Shown: positions 53,132 to 62,822 of the stretch, piece by piece | How positions within the stretch are numbered: the stretch's first letter is position 1 | Layout: each line of letters begins with the position of its first letter | Origin: Leptospira sp. GIMC2001 | GTDB taxonomy: Bacteria > Spirochaetota > Leptospiria > Leptospirales > Leptospiraceae | Assembly (NCBI RefSeq): GCF_028462125.1 | Contig: NZ_CP115468.1 | Span: 1,540,112-1,604,111, forward strand | Direction: 5' to 3' | Length of the DNA stretch: 64,000 nt | The notes under the pieces: model-generated | Seen by the model: the letters and a program-made list of their open reading frames with translations, nothing else | Databases searched by the model: none | Told to the model about the DNA's origin: nothing | Made by a program: the position numbers and the translations under genes

Positions 53132-54898
53132 ATGTCGGAATTAAATCGACACGAGATAATAAGTGGCAAGCGTAGAGCGGGAGTCTGTCTTCCGCTCTGG
53201 TCACTTCTCTCAGAAGATTCATTTGAGTCTGGGGATATTCATACATTACAGAAAATGATTCCTTGGATGCAAGAAACTGGGCTTACCATCCTCCAGATTC
53301 TTCCACTCAATGATTGCGGAATGGGATCCTCACCTTACAGTTCAATATCATCATTTGCAATTGATCCTTTTTACATCTCACTCAAGCTCGCAGGAATAGA
53401 GCTCAATAGCCGTAAGAAAGTTATTAGCACGAATAAGATCAACAAACAGAGAATAACTGATTGGAAATTGGAATTTTTAGGTTCGCATTTTGATTCCGAT
53501 TATACACAGAATAAAATCCATGCTAGTGAATTCATTCGAAAGAATGATTGGCTCACGCCATATTTAATCTTCAAATACAATTACAATAAAAACAAAGGTG
53601 AACATTGGAGCAAATGGGAGAATCATAAAGTTTATGATCCCAAATATCTAGATGAATGCATTACTGAGAACGAACGCGACGTTTTCTTCTATGCTTGGTT
53701 GCAAATGATTGCTTATGAGCAACTCAAAGAGACCAAGAGATTGTTCTCTGATAATAATTTATTTCTAAAGGGAGATATGCCCATATTAACCTCAGGAAAT
53801 AGTGCCGATGTATGGGAGAATCCACATTACTTTCGATTGGATCTGCATGCAGGAGCTCCCCCGGATGCCTTTTCGGATATTGGACAAAATTGGGGATTTC
53901 CTGTTCTCAATTGGGAAGAGTTAGAAAAAGATAAATATGAAGTTTGGAAGAGGCGACTTCAATATCAGGAGAACTTTTTCCATCTCTATCGAATTGATCA
54001 TGTCATCGGAATGTTTCGTTTATGGTCGATTCCTTTAGATGCAAAAAATGCTAAGTATGGTTTCTTTTTTCCTCAGCGCGGAGTTCTTGTAGAAGATTTC
54101 CAAGACGAGAGTTTGGATCCAGAAGAGATTCGAAAACTTGGATTTATTGGTCTGATCGATGATGGGCGGTATTATTTCTATTGGGACTTCCATCATGAAC
54201 CTGGTTTTCAAGAACTGGATGAAGAGACCAAAGATAAATTATTTCGTCTTTCTTTTCAGAATTTGCAGACCGACGAAGAAAATTGGAAACTCAAAGGAAA
54301 TCTTGTATTCGACTATTTTGATTCCTTCACATCTATGATGCCTTGCGCCGAAGACCTAGGATCTGTTCCTGGATTTGTGCGTGATTGCCTAAATGAGAGA
54401 AAGATGTTTGGAATCGATGTTATACGATGGACTAGATCTTTTGAAGATGGATCTTATATTCCAGCCAAAGGATATCGAAAGAATGCAATTTCTACTCTAT
54501 CCACTCACGATACAAGCTTGGTTATGGAGTGGTGGACTAAAGAGCTTAAGGATGGGGAAAAGGCTTATGCCCATAATTTCTTTCTAGATTCTGAGAGAAA
54601 GCCAGGTCTCCACCACGAGAAAGACTATCTGGAAGATCCTTCTTTTATTTTGGAAAGGTTGGTTGATTTTGCTTTTTCTACGAATAGCCAATTCTCAATT
54701 CAAATGATGCAAGATCTTTTGGTCTGTGGTGATAAAATGATTTTTGAAGATTTTTTCTTGCATAAGATCAATACTCCAGGAACTGCTGAACATAAAAATT
54801 GGAATTATCGATTCAATTTTTTTGTAGAAGATCTGATTTCTGATGACGCTCTTACGAAAAAGATTCGTCATTTAGTAGAAAAAAACAATCGTCTCTAG
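53132..54898 (+). CDS. malQ: 4-alpha-glucanotransferase (GH77)
   Basis: The 588-residue protein has the GH77 layout. The N-terminal GVCLPLWSLLSED and LQILPLNDCGMGSSPYSSISSFAIDP are typical. The catalytic triad is visible: nucleophile Asp in YRIDHVIGMFRLWSIP, acid/base Glu in PCAEDLGSVPGFVRDC, and the stabilising Asp in STHDTSLVMEWW. It moves maltodextrin segments between glucans, so it belongs to glycogen or maltodextrin turnover. It lies immediately downstream of the aldolase gene. Confidence 0.93.
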   Translation: MSELNRHEIISGKRRAGVCLPLWSLLSEDSFESGDIHTLQKMIPWMQETGLTILQILPLNDCGMGSSPYSSISSFAIDPFYISLKLAGIELNSRKKVISTNKINKQRITDWKLEFLGSHFDSDYTQNKIHASEFIRKNDWLTPYLIFKYNYNKNKGEHWSKWENHKVYDPKYLDECITENERDVFFYAWLQMIAYEQLKETKRLFSDNNLFLKGDMPILTSGNSADVWENPHYFRLDLHAGAPPDAFSDIGQNWGFPVLNWEELEKDKYEVWKRRLQYQENFFHLYRIDHVIGMFRLWSIPLDAKNAKYGFFFPQRGVLVEDFQDESLDPEEIRKLGFIGLIDDGRYYFYWDFHHEPGFQELDEETKDKLFRLSFQNLQTDEENWKLKGNLVFDYFDSFTSMMPCAEDLGSVPGFVRDCLNERKMFGIDVIRWTRSFEDGSYIPAKGYRKNAISTLSTHDTSLVMEWWTKELKDGEKAYAHNFFLDSERKPGLHHEKDYLEDPSFILERLVDFAFSTNSQFSIQMMQDLLVCGDKMIFEDFFLHKINTPGTAEHKNWNYRFNFFVEDLISDDALTKKIRHLVEKNNRL

Positions 54899-55046
54899 AT
54901 CGACAGACTGTATTACAAATAACGATTTCTATAATATTATAAATATTTATAATCCAAGTCTATATCAAAAGAAATGATTTCGGTATGAGAATTTGGAACA
55001 AAGCATTCTGCGAATCGGTATTGTAGATAGTAAATTCTATTTCAAT
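54899..55046. other. intergenic region between converging genes
   Basis: Nothing recognisable beyond AT-rich sequence between malQ and the convergent lipoprotein hydrolase gene. Confidence 0.4.
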
Positions 55047-56150
55047 CTACTTTCGAATTACAAAATTTTCTGAATTCCCTGATCCTGACTTACGAATGAA
55101 CAGACGCTTCTCTACATCGATCCCCAATAGAACTTGATAGATATCCGTTAAAATAGGGCGAGAGGAATAGTATCCATGTCCGAGTCCACCAAATCCAAAA
55201 ACTGGATCATCAACTTCATTTACATTGATTACATCCATTCCCGGAAACCTTCCGCACATTCCAGCACGTGGTTTACCATTTACTTTTTGGCTTGCGATTA
55301 GTGCGTTATCCCCTTTGGAACAATAGAGTGTTACACGATTACTTGATTTCTTAATCGCTTGTGATAGATCATTGAATTCTTGGTAGTCATAGTCGGGAGC
55401 GTTCAGAATCAATTCTTTGATAAAAGGCGACGATGTACCTTTTGATTTCTCTGCAAGTACAGGAAGGACGATTTGGTGACCCATAGAATGCACGATTAAA
55501 TGGATGGTTTTACCAGAGGCATCAAGACTATCCAAGAATGCTCGAAAAGAAGCACGTGAATTGATTGCATTCTGAAAATTGGTTTCATAGATTCCTTTGA
55601 TAAATAATTGACCAATGAATGAGTCACTGTCTTCACCAGCGGCCCATGAGTATACAAACATAGAACCAGGAAATTTTATATCGTATTTGATTTGTGCTGC
55701 TCTGTATATTGCTTCTTCAAATGGTACATTGAATCCATGAACAAAGACAATGATTTCTTTGGATGGAAGAAGATTTACGGCTGCACTATAACTACTTGCA
55801 TCCATTTCTTGGAGAGACATCATTTGGAAAAATTTATCTTTAGAACCGAGAACAGATTGATCTAAGCTGCCAATATTGTGTTCAGCTGGAACATTCACTT
55901 TGCAGGATCCATAGCGAAGTTCAGCACCTGCACTTGATGAATAATAAGAATTGGAACATCCTTTCGAAGACAGAACCCTTTCTTTTCTCAGTGTTGTAAA
56001 ATAAATATCTATGGCAGCGGATGTGTCGTAGCTATTTACCAATCTTTGATTCAAGAGAGTAGAGAGTTCTGGTTCTTTTGGACAGTGGATGAGAATAGAA
56101 GAAAAGAAAATAATGATTAGAGTAGGTAAATAGTTAGAAGAAAATTTCAT
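55047..56150 (-). CDS. alpha/beta-hydrolase lipoprotein (DUF900-like)
   Basis: The 367-residue protein has a lipobox ending at Cys23 (SSILIHC) and an alpha/beta-hydrolase domain of the DUF900 type. The oxyanion region is IVFVHGFNVPFEEAIYRAAQI, the nucleophile elbow IHLIVHSMGHQIVLPVL with Ser in HSMGH, an Asp in LILNAPDYDYQEF, and a His in GLGHGYYSSRP. DUF900 proteins are envelope-associated esterases of unknown substrate. Located just downstream of the M23 peptidase gene in the same direction, 43 bases away. Confidence 0.83.
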   Translation of the reverse strand: MKFSSNYLPTLIIIFFSSILIHCPKEPELSTLLNQRLVNSYDTSAAIDIYFTTLRKERVLSSKGCSNSYYSSSAGAELRYGSCKVNVPAEHNIGSLDQSVLGSKDKFFQMMSLQEMDASSYSAAVNLLPSKEIIVFVHGFNVPFEEAIYRAAQIKYDIKFPGSMFVYSWAAGEDSDSFIGQLFIKGIYETNFQNAINSRASFRAFLDSLDASGKTIHLIVHSMGHQIVLPVLAEKSKGTSSPFIKELILNAPDYDYQEFNDLSQAIKKSSNRVTLYCSKGDNALIASQKVNGKPRAGMCGRFPGMDVINVNEVDDPVFGFGGLGHGYYSSRPILTDIYQVLLGIDVEKRLFIRKSGSGNSENFVIRK

Positions 56151-56193
56151 AGCTCCATAAAGCTAAGAGAGTGGGAATAATTCAATCCAAATC

Positions 56194-57321
56194 TTACTTT
56201 TTGTAAGAAAGACCTTTTAGTACTTTGGTTGGATTGATGTTTTTGCCTTTGTGAATGAGTTCAAAATGCACATGTGGACCGAAACAAAAACCTGTACAAC
56301 CCGATCTAGAAATTTTGTGACCACCTTGCACATAGTCACCAGATTTTACATATATTTTCGAATTGTGAGCATAGAGAGTTTTGTAATCACTATCATGTTC
56401 TATAACTACAGTATTGCCGTAACCACCCATCCATCCAGCATAGATGACTTTACCTTTTCTTGCAGCTGTAACAGTTTCGTAGTTAGCCTTTAAGTCGAGT
56501 GCTTCATGAAATTTCTTTCTAGGAAAAGTTCGATATCCATATCCTGAGGTAATAATGCGAGAGGCAACAGGGACAACCCATTTTGGCTTGGGTTCCGGAA
56601 TTACTGCACCTGGAAGAAATAATTTCTGTCCCACTTTTACAAAGTCATAGTCTTGATTGCCATTTTCTATTGTAACGTCTTCAATTTTTACTTTATAAAA
56701 ATCTGCAACCTTTGCAAGTGAATCCCCTTTTTTGAATTTATACAATAATCCTTGTTTGTTGGGGATTTGTAGGATTTGACCATGAAAGATTGTATCATCC
56801 GGATTGATTCCCGATGAGCCTGCAATTGAATCAATGCTTACTTTGAATTTGTTTGCGATCTCAGAAAGTGTTTCGTTTTTAAGAACTCGGTAAGCAGTTA
56901 CTTTCAGTTTGCGTGCTTTTTCTTTCTGATCAGATTCGATCTCACTTGCCCTGAGAACAGCCCATTTCTTCTCTTCAGAATCTTGGAGAAAACGTTCATC
57001 ACCACGTTTGGCGTCCTTATCAATCTCATCATTCTCTTCACTGACGATTGAACTTGCCGAATTCTTAAGTTGACTCGGTTCCATTCTCGCACTGGATTGT
57101 TCCAATCCAAAGCCTAGAAAAAATGTAATTGTAAAGGATGTGATAAAAAGGGGAATGAGTCTGTATTTTTTCTTACGGAGATCGATATGTCCTTGGACGA
57201 TCTTCTTTTGGTTCGCGAAAAAATAGTGAAAGTCAAGAGAACTTGTTCGAATAATACGAAAATTACGAGTTTTGAAAATTTCCCGGCCAAGACTAGTTGT
57301 ATCTCGTTTCGTAATCAACAT
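56194..57321 (-). CDS. LysM-M23 family peptidoglycan endopeptidase
   Basis: The 375-residue protein has one membrane span (about 55-75), a charged segment, two LysM domains (about 143-190 and 192-235: TAYRVLKNETLSEIANKFKVS, YKFKKGDSLAKVADFYKVK) and a C-terminal M23 domain. Zinc ligands are His and Asp in FHEALDLKAN and His-x-His in HVHFEL. It cuts peptide crosslinks in the wall. The bactofilin gene begins 48 bases upstream, and this pairing is widespread in bacteria that shape their wall locally. The ATG at 57321 gives a long cytoplasmic N-terminus; a later start is possible. Confidence 0.88.
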   Translation of the reverse strand: MLITKRDTTSLGREIFKTRNFRIIRTSSLDFHYFFANQKKIVQGHIDLRKKKYRLIPLFITSFTITFFLGFGLEQSSARMEPSQLKNSASSIVSEENDEIDKDAKRGDERFLQDSEEKKWAVLRASEIESDQKEKARKLKVTAYRVLKNETLSEIANKFKVSIDSIAGSSGINPDDTIFHGQILQIPNKQGLLYKFKKGDSLAKVADFYKVKIEDVTIENGNQDYDFVKVGQKLFLPGAVIPEPKPKWVVPVASRIITSGYGYRTFPRKKFHEALDLKANYETVTAARKGKVIYAGWMGGYGNTVVIEHDSDYKTLYAHNSKIYVKSGDYVQGGHKISRSGCTGFCFGPHVHFELIHKGKNINPTKVLKGLSYKK

Positions 57322-57368
57322 ATTGCAAGCTCTGATTCTATCTTCGGATCAGAGGTGGAATAGCTAAA

Positions 57369-57773
57369 CTATTCCTTGCCCTCAAGTGGTCTAGGACCGC
57401 CGAAAGATTCCTCTACGATTTTCTTAACATCTTTTTTCTGTCCGCCAGTGATTGTGATATTGCCTTTCGCAACTACACCTTTAGCTAGATCAAGGTAAGG
57501 TGTCTGGATATCTCCAAGCATTCTTCCTGTTTCTTCGAGTCGAACCTCGTTTTCTGCTCGGATGTTACCGATCAGCGTGCCAGAGACTGTTACTTCTTTT
57601 GCAGCGATATTGGTCTTCACCTTTCCTGTCTCACCGATGTAGAGTGCTTCGTCGGTTTTGATATCACCTTCGAATTTGCCATCGATCTTAAGAGACCCTG
57701 CGATATAAAATTTACCTTCAAAAATCGAACCTTGTCCGATTACGCTGTTGATTGAATCTTTTCCCTGTGCCAT
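57369..57773 (-). CDS. bactofilin
   Basis: The 134-residue protein is a bactofilin (DUF583). It has a short N-terminal tail and the right-handed beta-helix repeat region (about 15-110) with regular Gly and hydrophobic positions: IFEGKFYIAGSLKIDGKFEGDI, LYIGETGKVKTNIAAKEVTVSGTLIGNI, VRLEETGRMLGDI. It forms non-nucleotide filaments. In Leptospira biflexa a bactofilin (LbbD) affects helical pitch, and this protein may be its orthologue; I infer this from family and context. The following gene is an M23 peptidase, as in other bactofilin loci. Confidence 0.92.
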   Translation of the reverse strand: MAQGKDSINSVIGQGSIFEGKFYIAGSLKIDGKFEGDIKTDEALYIGETGKVKTNIAAKEVTVSGTLIGNIRAENEVRLEETGRMLGDIQTPYLDLAKGVVAKGNITITGGQKKDVKKIVEESFGGPRPLEGKE

Positions 57774-57885
57774 AGAATGAACTGATATTCCTCGATTGAG
57801 TTTCTAATCTAAGTAGGGAAAAGTAAAGGGATATTGACAACTAAATTTTAATATGTTGCACAAAAACTTAAGATAATCCGTTCAT

Positions 57886-60393
57886 TTAGAAGGAAATATC
57901 ATCATCACCTTGGAAAAGGTTCTTGCGTTTTTGTTTATTTGTAGTAGGTTTCTGAGTTTTTATCGGTGCCACAGGAACAGAAGTAGTATTGCTGTAGTTC
58001 AATCCTCTTGGTTCTTGGCAGGCTTCGGTTGGAACAGTTTTAGGAAGGAAATATTCTTCACGAGTTTCGCGACAGTCTGGCCCTGGAAGCTTGCCGCAGC
58101 TTGTGCAAATTGTTGCGCGAACGACTTTGAGACTATCATCCCATTCAAAATTCTTTTTGGGTTCATAGAGAAGAGCATTTTTCATAAACCGTCCCCAAGT
58201 TGGAGCAGCGATAGTGCCACCAGTGACACCTCGTCCAAGGGATATGGTTCCCGTATCATATCCAACCCATACACTTGCAACCAGTTCTGGAGTATAACCA
58301 ACAAACCAGGCATCTCGAAAGTTATTTGTAGTTCCCGTTTTGCCAACAGCTGGTCTGTCAAGTCCGTAACTTAAAGCACCTTTACCAGTACCCTTTTTGA
58401 TTACACCTTCCATCATACTCGTTATTATGAAAGCAGTCTCTTGTGATATAACTTGCTTGCGATCGGATTCAGTAAAATCTTTTCTAAAATCTTTTATAAT
58501 TTTACCGCTTCCATCTTCAACAAATAGAACAGAGATAGGATTTACAGTTTTACCTTTTGAAGCAAATGTTGCATATATTGTTGTTAGCTCAAAAGGTGTT
58601 AACTCAAAACTTCCAAGCGATATACTGTAGTTGCCTGGTAGATCACGATTGACTTGAACCAATTCTTGAATCGAGGGAAGGATCTTGCTTAGACCAATCT
58701 GTTCCAAGACTCGAACGGCAACACTGTTCTTAGATAGTTCTAAGGCTTCACGCAATAATATAAATCCTGAATATTCGGAACTGTAGTTTTCGGGTGACCA
58801 TTCATCTCCATCTTCCATAAGATATTGCAAGGGAGAATCCAGGAATTGAGAAGCAGCTGTAATGTTTTTTTCGGGATCTGGATTCTTACCAAAATAATCG
58901 ATCACAGAACTAAATAGTATGGGCTTAAAAGAAGAACCAGGTTGCCTATATGCTTGGAAGGAACGAATCTGTTGGTTGTCGGACCTGAATCCTGATCCAC
59001 CAACTATGGCTGTTATATGACCTGTCTCTGGTCTCATCGAAATGAGGGATCCTTCCACTGGCAATAGATGATCTTCTGTGGATTGATTCACATAGTTTCT
59101 TTCGATTATATCAGATACATTTTCGGCACCAGCAAGGAAATTCAGAGTGGATAGTTCATCCCGGAGTTCTTCTTGGAAGAACGAACGAAATGTTCTCTCG
59201 GATCTCGATATTTTGAATCGAAAGTCATTTGTATCGGAGAGAAGAGATATAAGCTCATAGGCTGCACCGAATTCATCATCGAATACATCAACTTTTCGAA
59301 AAGCTTTCTGGTTGGATTCTATGGTCTGAGTCTTTAAAGTTGCTTTGAGTGCTTTTTCTGCTTCTATTTGGTGCTGGATATTGATAGTGGAATAAATTTT
59401 GAGTCCACCGCTATACAATTTCTTCGAACCAAGACTGTTGATTAATTTCTTTCTAATATATTCTGTTGGATAAGGAAAACGATTGAGTCTATCCGAAAAA
59501 GCACTATCGTTAGGCGATCGGTTGAGATTCTGATAGAATTCTAGAAAATCTTCATATTCTTTCTCGGCAGTTGCCACATCCATTCTGCCATTTTCTACAA
59601 GTCGCCTAAATACAATTCGTACTTTCGCTAAAGACTCATGCGGATTCACCAATGGACTGAATTGAGAAGGGCGAGTCGTGAGACTCGAAAGCATTGCCGC
59701 CTCACCCCATGTAAGTTCTTTTAATTCCTTACGAAAGTAAAAACGTGCTGCTGCACCGACGCCTATGGTTCCATGTCCGAGTGGAATCTCGTTGAGATAA
59801 CTTTCCATGATTTTTTCTTTGGAAAGATGGGTTTCGAGTAGAATGGCAAGCCAAGCCTCTCTTGCTTTTCTAGAAATCGTTCTTTCTTGTGATAAAAATT
59901 TAAGTCTTGCAACCTGTTGGGTGATTGTGGATGCACCTTCTTTGATTCTGCCCGCAAGCAAGTTTACAAAGAATGCACGAAAAATTCCTCTTGGATCAAC
60001 TCCAATATGAGAGTAGAAATCATTGTCTTCAGATGATACAAAGCATTGAATGACTCGATTTCTTGTGTCTTTCGAAAGTGGCGGATCTTCTGCGGGCAAT
60101 TCATCTAGATCGACCAACACGCGAGAGAACTTATAGAATTCTGCAATCTTTTCGTATTCGCCTTTGGTGTTAACGCCATAAAGAGAAGAGGGCTCTTCGA
60201 ATTTTATAGCATCGTCTAGTCGAAAAAAGTCGCGCACATTTGCGATTATAAATAAAATATTGAGTGAGATCAAAATTCCTAAAACTAGAAACAATCTATT
60301 TATATTGGTGCCATTTTGCAAAATTCCTGCAAAGGCATCCCGAAATTTAACGATGAAATATTTACTGAATAGTCCGATTGGTTCTTTCTTCAT
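57886..60393 (-). CDS. penicillin-binding protein 1A
   Basis: The 835-residue protein is a class A PBP. A membrane anchor lies at about 34-55. The glycosyltransferase (GT51) has SSEDNDFYSHIGVDPRGIFRAF with catalytic Glu and KEGASTITQQVARLKF. The transpeptidase has SxxK in RQPGSSFKPILFS, SxN in ELSKNSVAVRV, and KTG in VGKTGTTNNFRDAWFVGYTP. An extra C-terminal segment has paired Cys residues (ICTSCGKLPGPDC). It polymerises and crosslinks peptidoglycan. It lies in an apparent operon with the phospholipase C-like gene, whose stop overlaps its start region. Confidence 0.95.
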   Translation of the reverse strand: MKKEPIGLFSKYFIVKFRDAFAGILQNGTNINRLFLVLGILISLNILFIIANVRDFFRLDDAIKFEEPSSLYGVNTKGEYEKIAEFYKFSRVLVDLDELPAEDPPLSKDTRNRVIQCFVSSEDNDFYSHIGVDPRGIFRAFFVNLLAGRIKEGASTITQQVARLKFLSQERTISRKAREAWLAILLETHLSKEKIMESYLNEIPLGHGTIGVGAAARFYFRKELKELTWGEAAMLSSLTTRPSQFSPLVNPHESLAKVRIVFRRLVENGRMDVATAEKEYEDFLEFYQNLNRSPNDSAFSDRLNRFPYPTEYIRKKLINSLGSKKLYSGGLKIYSTINIQHQIEAEKALKATLKTQTIESNQKAFRKVDVFDDEFGAAYELISLLSDTNDFRFKISRSERTFRSFFQEELRDELSTLNFLAGAENVSDIIERNYVNQSTEDHLLPVEGSLISMRPETGHITAIVGGSGFRSDNQQIRSFQAYRQPGSSFKPILFSSVIDYFGKNPDPEKNITAASQFLDSPLQYLMEDGDEWSPENYSSEYSGFILLREALELSKNSVAVRVLEQIGLSKILPSIQELVQVNRDLPGNYSISLGSFELTPFELTTIYATFASKGKTVNPISVLFVEDGSGKIIKDFRKDFTESDRKQVISQETAFIITSMMEGVIKKGTGKGALSYGLDRPAVGKTGTTNNFRDAWFVGYTPELVASVWVGYDTGTISLGRGVTGGTIAAPTWGRFMKNALLYEPKKNFEWDDSLKVVRATICTSCGKLPGPDCRETREEYFLPKTVPTEACQEPRGLNYSNTTSVPVAPIKTQKPTTNKQKRKNLFQGDDDISF

Positions 60394-60394
60394 A

Positions 60395-61468
60395 TTATAC
60401 TAAAGGTGAAAATTCCTTCATATTACTAATATCATCTTGAAGGCCAGTATCGAGATTGTATCCAGAATATTTGGCCAAAAGATTCTCTCGTTCTTTCTCT
60501 GATGGTGACTCTGCATATTCATAAGCTACAGTCAATATATCTTTCGAAAGTAATACAGCTTGGTTCAACAATTCTATAAATGAGTCGTCTGATTTTTTAT
60601 CTGGAAGAGAAGGGTAGGTCCAAGTATTTTTCTCATGGTTCATGATTCTTGGATCAATATTTTCTTTGAGTGGCAATAAAAGCACGGAAGATTTCACTTT
60701 ATGAAAAGAAACTGCATCCACAAATTTCAAAAATCCACGAACAAAGCTACTTCTACTATCCACAACTTTACTCATCGTATAAAAACCCAAGTAGGATTCA
60801 TTGAGTATATCACCCGCAATGATTTTATTGTACGATCCAATGTATTCGCGACTGAATTCTCTAGGATAGGTTTCTCTTAGTGAATCAATCCAGAATTTCC
60901 ATAACATTGTATCCATTTTTTTGCCTTTGGTTGAGAGCTTGTGGCGAATATCAATATAATGCGGGAAATCATATTCCCTTGGAGTGAGTCCCCAACGATG
61001 ATGGATGAGAAAAGAATCTAGTCCGTATTCTACTCTCATATGATTGAGTTGGGCATCGTAGGCTACCTTAGGATCTTTGTTATAGTAGTCACCTGAGATA
61101 TAAAAAATATAGGGATGAGTAATAACATCAACAACACAATGGCAGATATAGCCTAATGTAAAGGCAAGAAAACGATCACGAAACAGTGATTCCTCTGTGT
61201 CGGACACTCGATCCAAAAAAGAAAAAACCAGTTCTGCAACTTTACTATGATGGGATCTATCACCCCATACACTTGCTTTTCTTGTTCTCTTGGGAGATAA
61301 GACATGGTAGAAATAAAAAATATCTGGGGCAACTGATCCTAAATTTGCATAGTTTCTCACATCTTCTCGCTTGAGGAGAGATGCAATCCTTCTCTGAACT
61401 GTGCTTCCATGTTCTAGATGTTTGATTACTTGGCTTAGTGACTCAATATGAGTTATTTTTTCTGCCAT
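60395..61468 (-). CDS. zinc-dependent phospholipase C-like protein
   Basis: The 357-residue protein matches the zinc-dependent phospholipase C fold family. Metal ligands are suggested by LGSVAPDIFYFYH, SHHSKVAELVFSFLD, FTLGYICHCVVDVITHPYIFY and NHMRVEYGLDSFLIHHR. It is not secreted by a classical signal peptide, as expected for this cytoplasmic branch. Substrates are unknown for most family members. It has a clear ATG at 61468 and its stop sits next to the PBP1A start, so it is read first in that unit. Confidence 0.8.
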   Translation of the reverse strand: MAEKITHIESLSQVIKHLEHGSTVQRRIASLLKREDVRNYANLGSVAPDIFYFYHVLSPKRTRKASVWGDRSHHSKVAELVFSFLDRVSDTEESLFRDRFLAFTLGYICHCVVDVITHPYIFYISGDYYNKDPKVAYDAQLNHMRVEYGLDSFLIHHRWGLTPREYDFPHYIDIRHKLSTKGKKMDTMLWKFWIDSLRETYPREFSREYIGSYNKIIAGDILNESYLGFYTMSKVVDSRSSFVRGFLKFVDAVSFHKVKSSVLLLPLKENIDPRIMNHEKNTWTYPSLPDKKSDDSFIELLNQAVLLSKDILTVAYEYAESPSEKERENLLAKYSGYNLDTGLQDDISNMKEFSPLV

Positions 61469-61527
61469 CTATGAGAAAATCCCTTTCAAAATTTAGACTG
61501 AATACTCTATTAGTTTTAGTAACGACT

Positions 61528-62790
61528 ATGCAAGCAATAGAAAAACTAAAATTTCTTAACCCAGAACAAGTTCGAAGTATCGGCGAAACTTTTGGCACTC
61601 CCATTTTTATCTACTCTCAAAAGGAACTTGAGAAGAGATGTGACGAAGCACTCGCATTTCCCAATGCCTATGGACTGAGTGTTCGATACGCGATGAAAGC
61701 CAATCCCAATGCAAACATTCTTAAGATCATGCGAAAAAAAGGAATTGGAATTGATGCCTCTTCAGAATACGAAGTGTTCCGAGCTCTAAAGGCTGGATTT
61801 CTTCCGCATGAAATTATGCTTACATCACAAGAAGAAGCAAAGGATCTCAAATCAATTATCGAATCGGGAGTTCTCTTTAATGCATGTTCTCTAAAACAAC
61901 TAGAGAACTATGGAAAGTTATTTCCAGGCACAAAGATATCTGTTCGATTCAATCCTGGTCTCGGATCAGGTCACACAAAAAAGACCGGTGTTGGTGGAGT
62001 CACTTCCTCCTTTGGAATCTGGCATGAAAAAATTTCTGAGATCAAAACCATTGTTGATAGATACAAATTGATCGTAGATAAAGTTCACACTCATATTGGA
62101 TCTGGTTCAGATCCGGAAGTTTGGAAGGCTGTTGCCCATTACACATTGGAATATGCTGAGATTTTCCCAACTTGCACGATCGTGAGTTTAGGTGGCGGAT
62201 ATAAAGTTGGGCGTATGGCAGATGAGAAAAGTACTAACCTCCAAGAAATTGGAAAACCAGTACTTGAGTTATTTGAAGAATTCAATAAAAAGTTTTCTCG
62301 TAAACTGAAACTGGAAATTGAACCAGGAACTTATTTTGTAGCGACAGTCGGGGCAATACTCACTCGAATCGATGATATTGTTGATACGGGTAGTAAAGGT
62401 TTTACTTTCTTGAAATTGGATACTGGAATGGACTCCAACACAAGACCTAGTCTTTATGCAGCAAAGCATCCAATGGTTGTTGTTCCTAAATCGGGCGAAT
62501 TAGAAGGTGCAACAAAAGATTATGTTGTGGTCGGACACTGCTGCGAATCAGGGGATGTTTTCACACAAAAAGAAGGTGGAGAGCCTATAACACGGACTAT
62601 GCGAGAAGCGGAAGTCGGTGACTATGTTGTGATGGAAGGTGCGGGTGCCTATTGTTCATCTATGTCAACTAAGAATTACAATTCTTTTCCTGAGACTCCG
62701 GAAGTTCTTATTGATCTTGCCAATAAAGTTCATTTGATTCGAAAAAAGCAAACTCTAGATCAGATTTTTGCCAATGAAATCATCATCTGA
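61528..62790 (+). CDS. lysA: diaminopimelate decarboxylase
   Basis: The start ATG at 61528 gives 420 residues; a frame open from 61438 would overlap the divergent gene and add a segment not seen in the family. The PLP Lys is in VRYAMKANPNANIL. Other landmarks are HTHIGSGSDPEVW, SLGGGYKVGRM, IEPGTYFVA and VVVGHCCESGDVF. It converts meso-diaminopimelate to lysine, completing the pathway with DapL. It is followed after 32 bases by the ispD-like gene. Confidence 0.94.
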   Translation: MQAIEKLKFLNPEQVRSIGETFGTPIFIYSQKELEKRCDEALAFPNAYGLSVRYAMKANPNANILKIMRKKGIGIDASSEYEVFRALKAGFLPHEIMLTSQEEAKDLKSIIESGVLFNACSLKQLENYGKLFPGTKISVRFNPGLGSGHTKKTGVGGVTSSFGIWHEKISEIKTIVDRYKLIVDKVHTHIGSGSDPEVWKAVAHYTLEYAEIFPTCTIVSLGGGYKVGRMADEKSTNLQEIGKPVLELFEEFNKKFSRKLKLEIEPGTYFVATVGAILTRIDDIVDTGSKGFTFLKLDTGMDSNTRPSLYAAKHPMVVVPKSGELEGATKDYVVVGHCCESGDVFTQKEGGEPITRTMREAEVGDYVVMEGAGAYCSSMSTKNYNSFPETPEVLIDLANKVHLIRKKQTLDQIFANEIII

Positions 62791-62822
62791 AGTTGTGAAT
62801 TTAGATTATTAGGAATTTCTAA

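Noticed and set aside
61438..61527. Upstream extension of lysA
   Set aside because: It overlaps the divergent phospholipase C-like gene start and adds residues not seen in the enzyme family.
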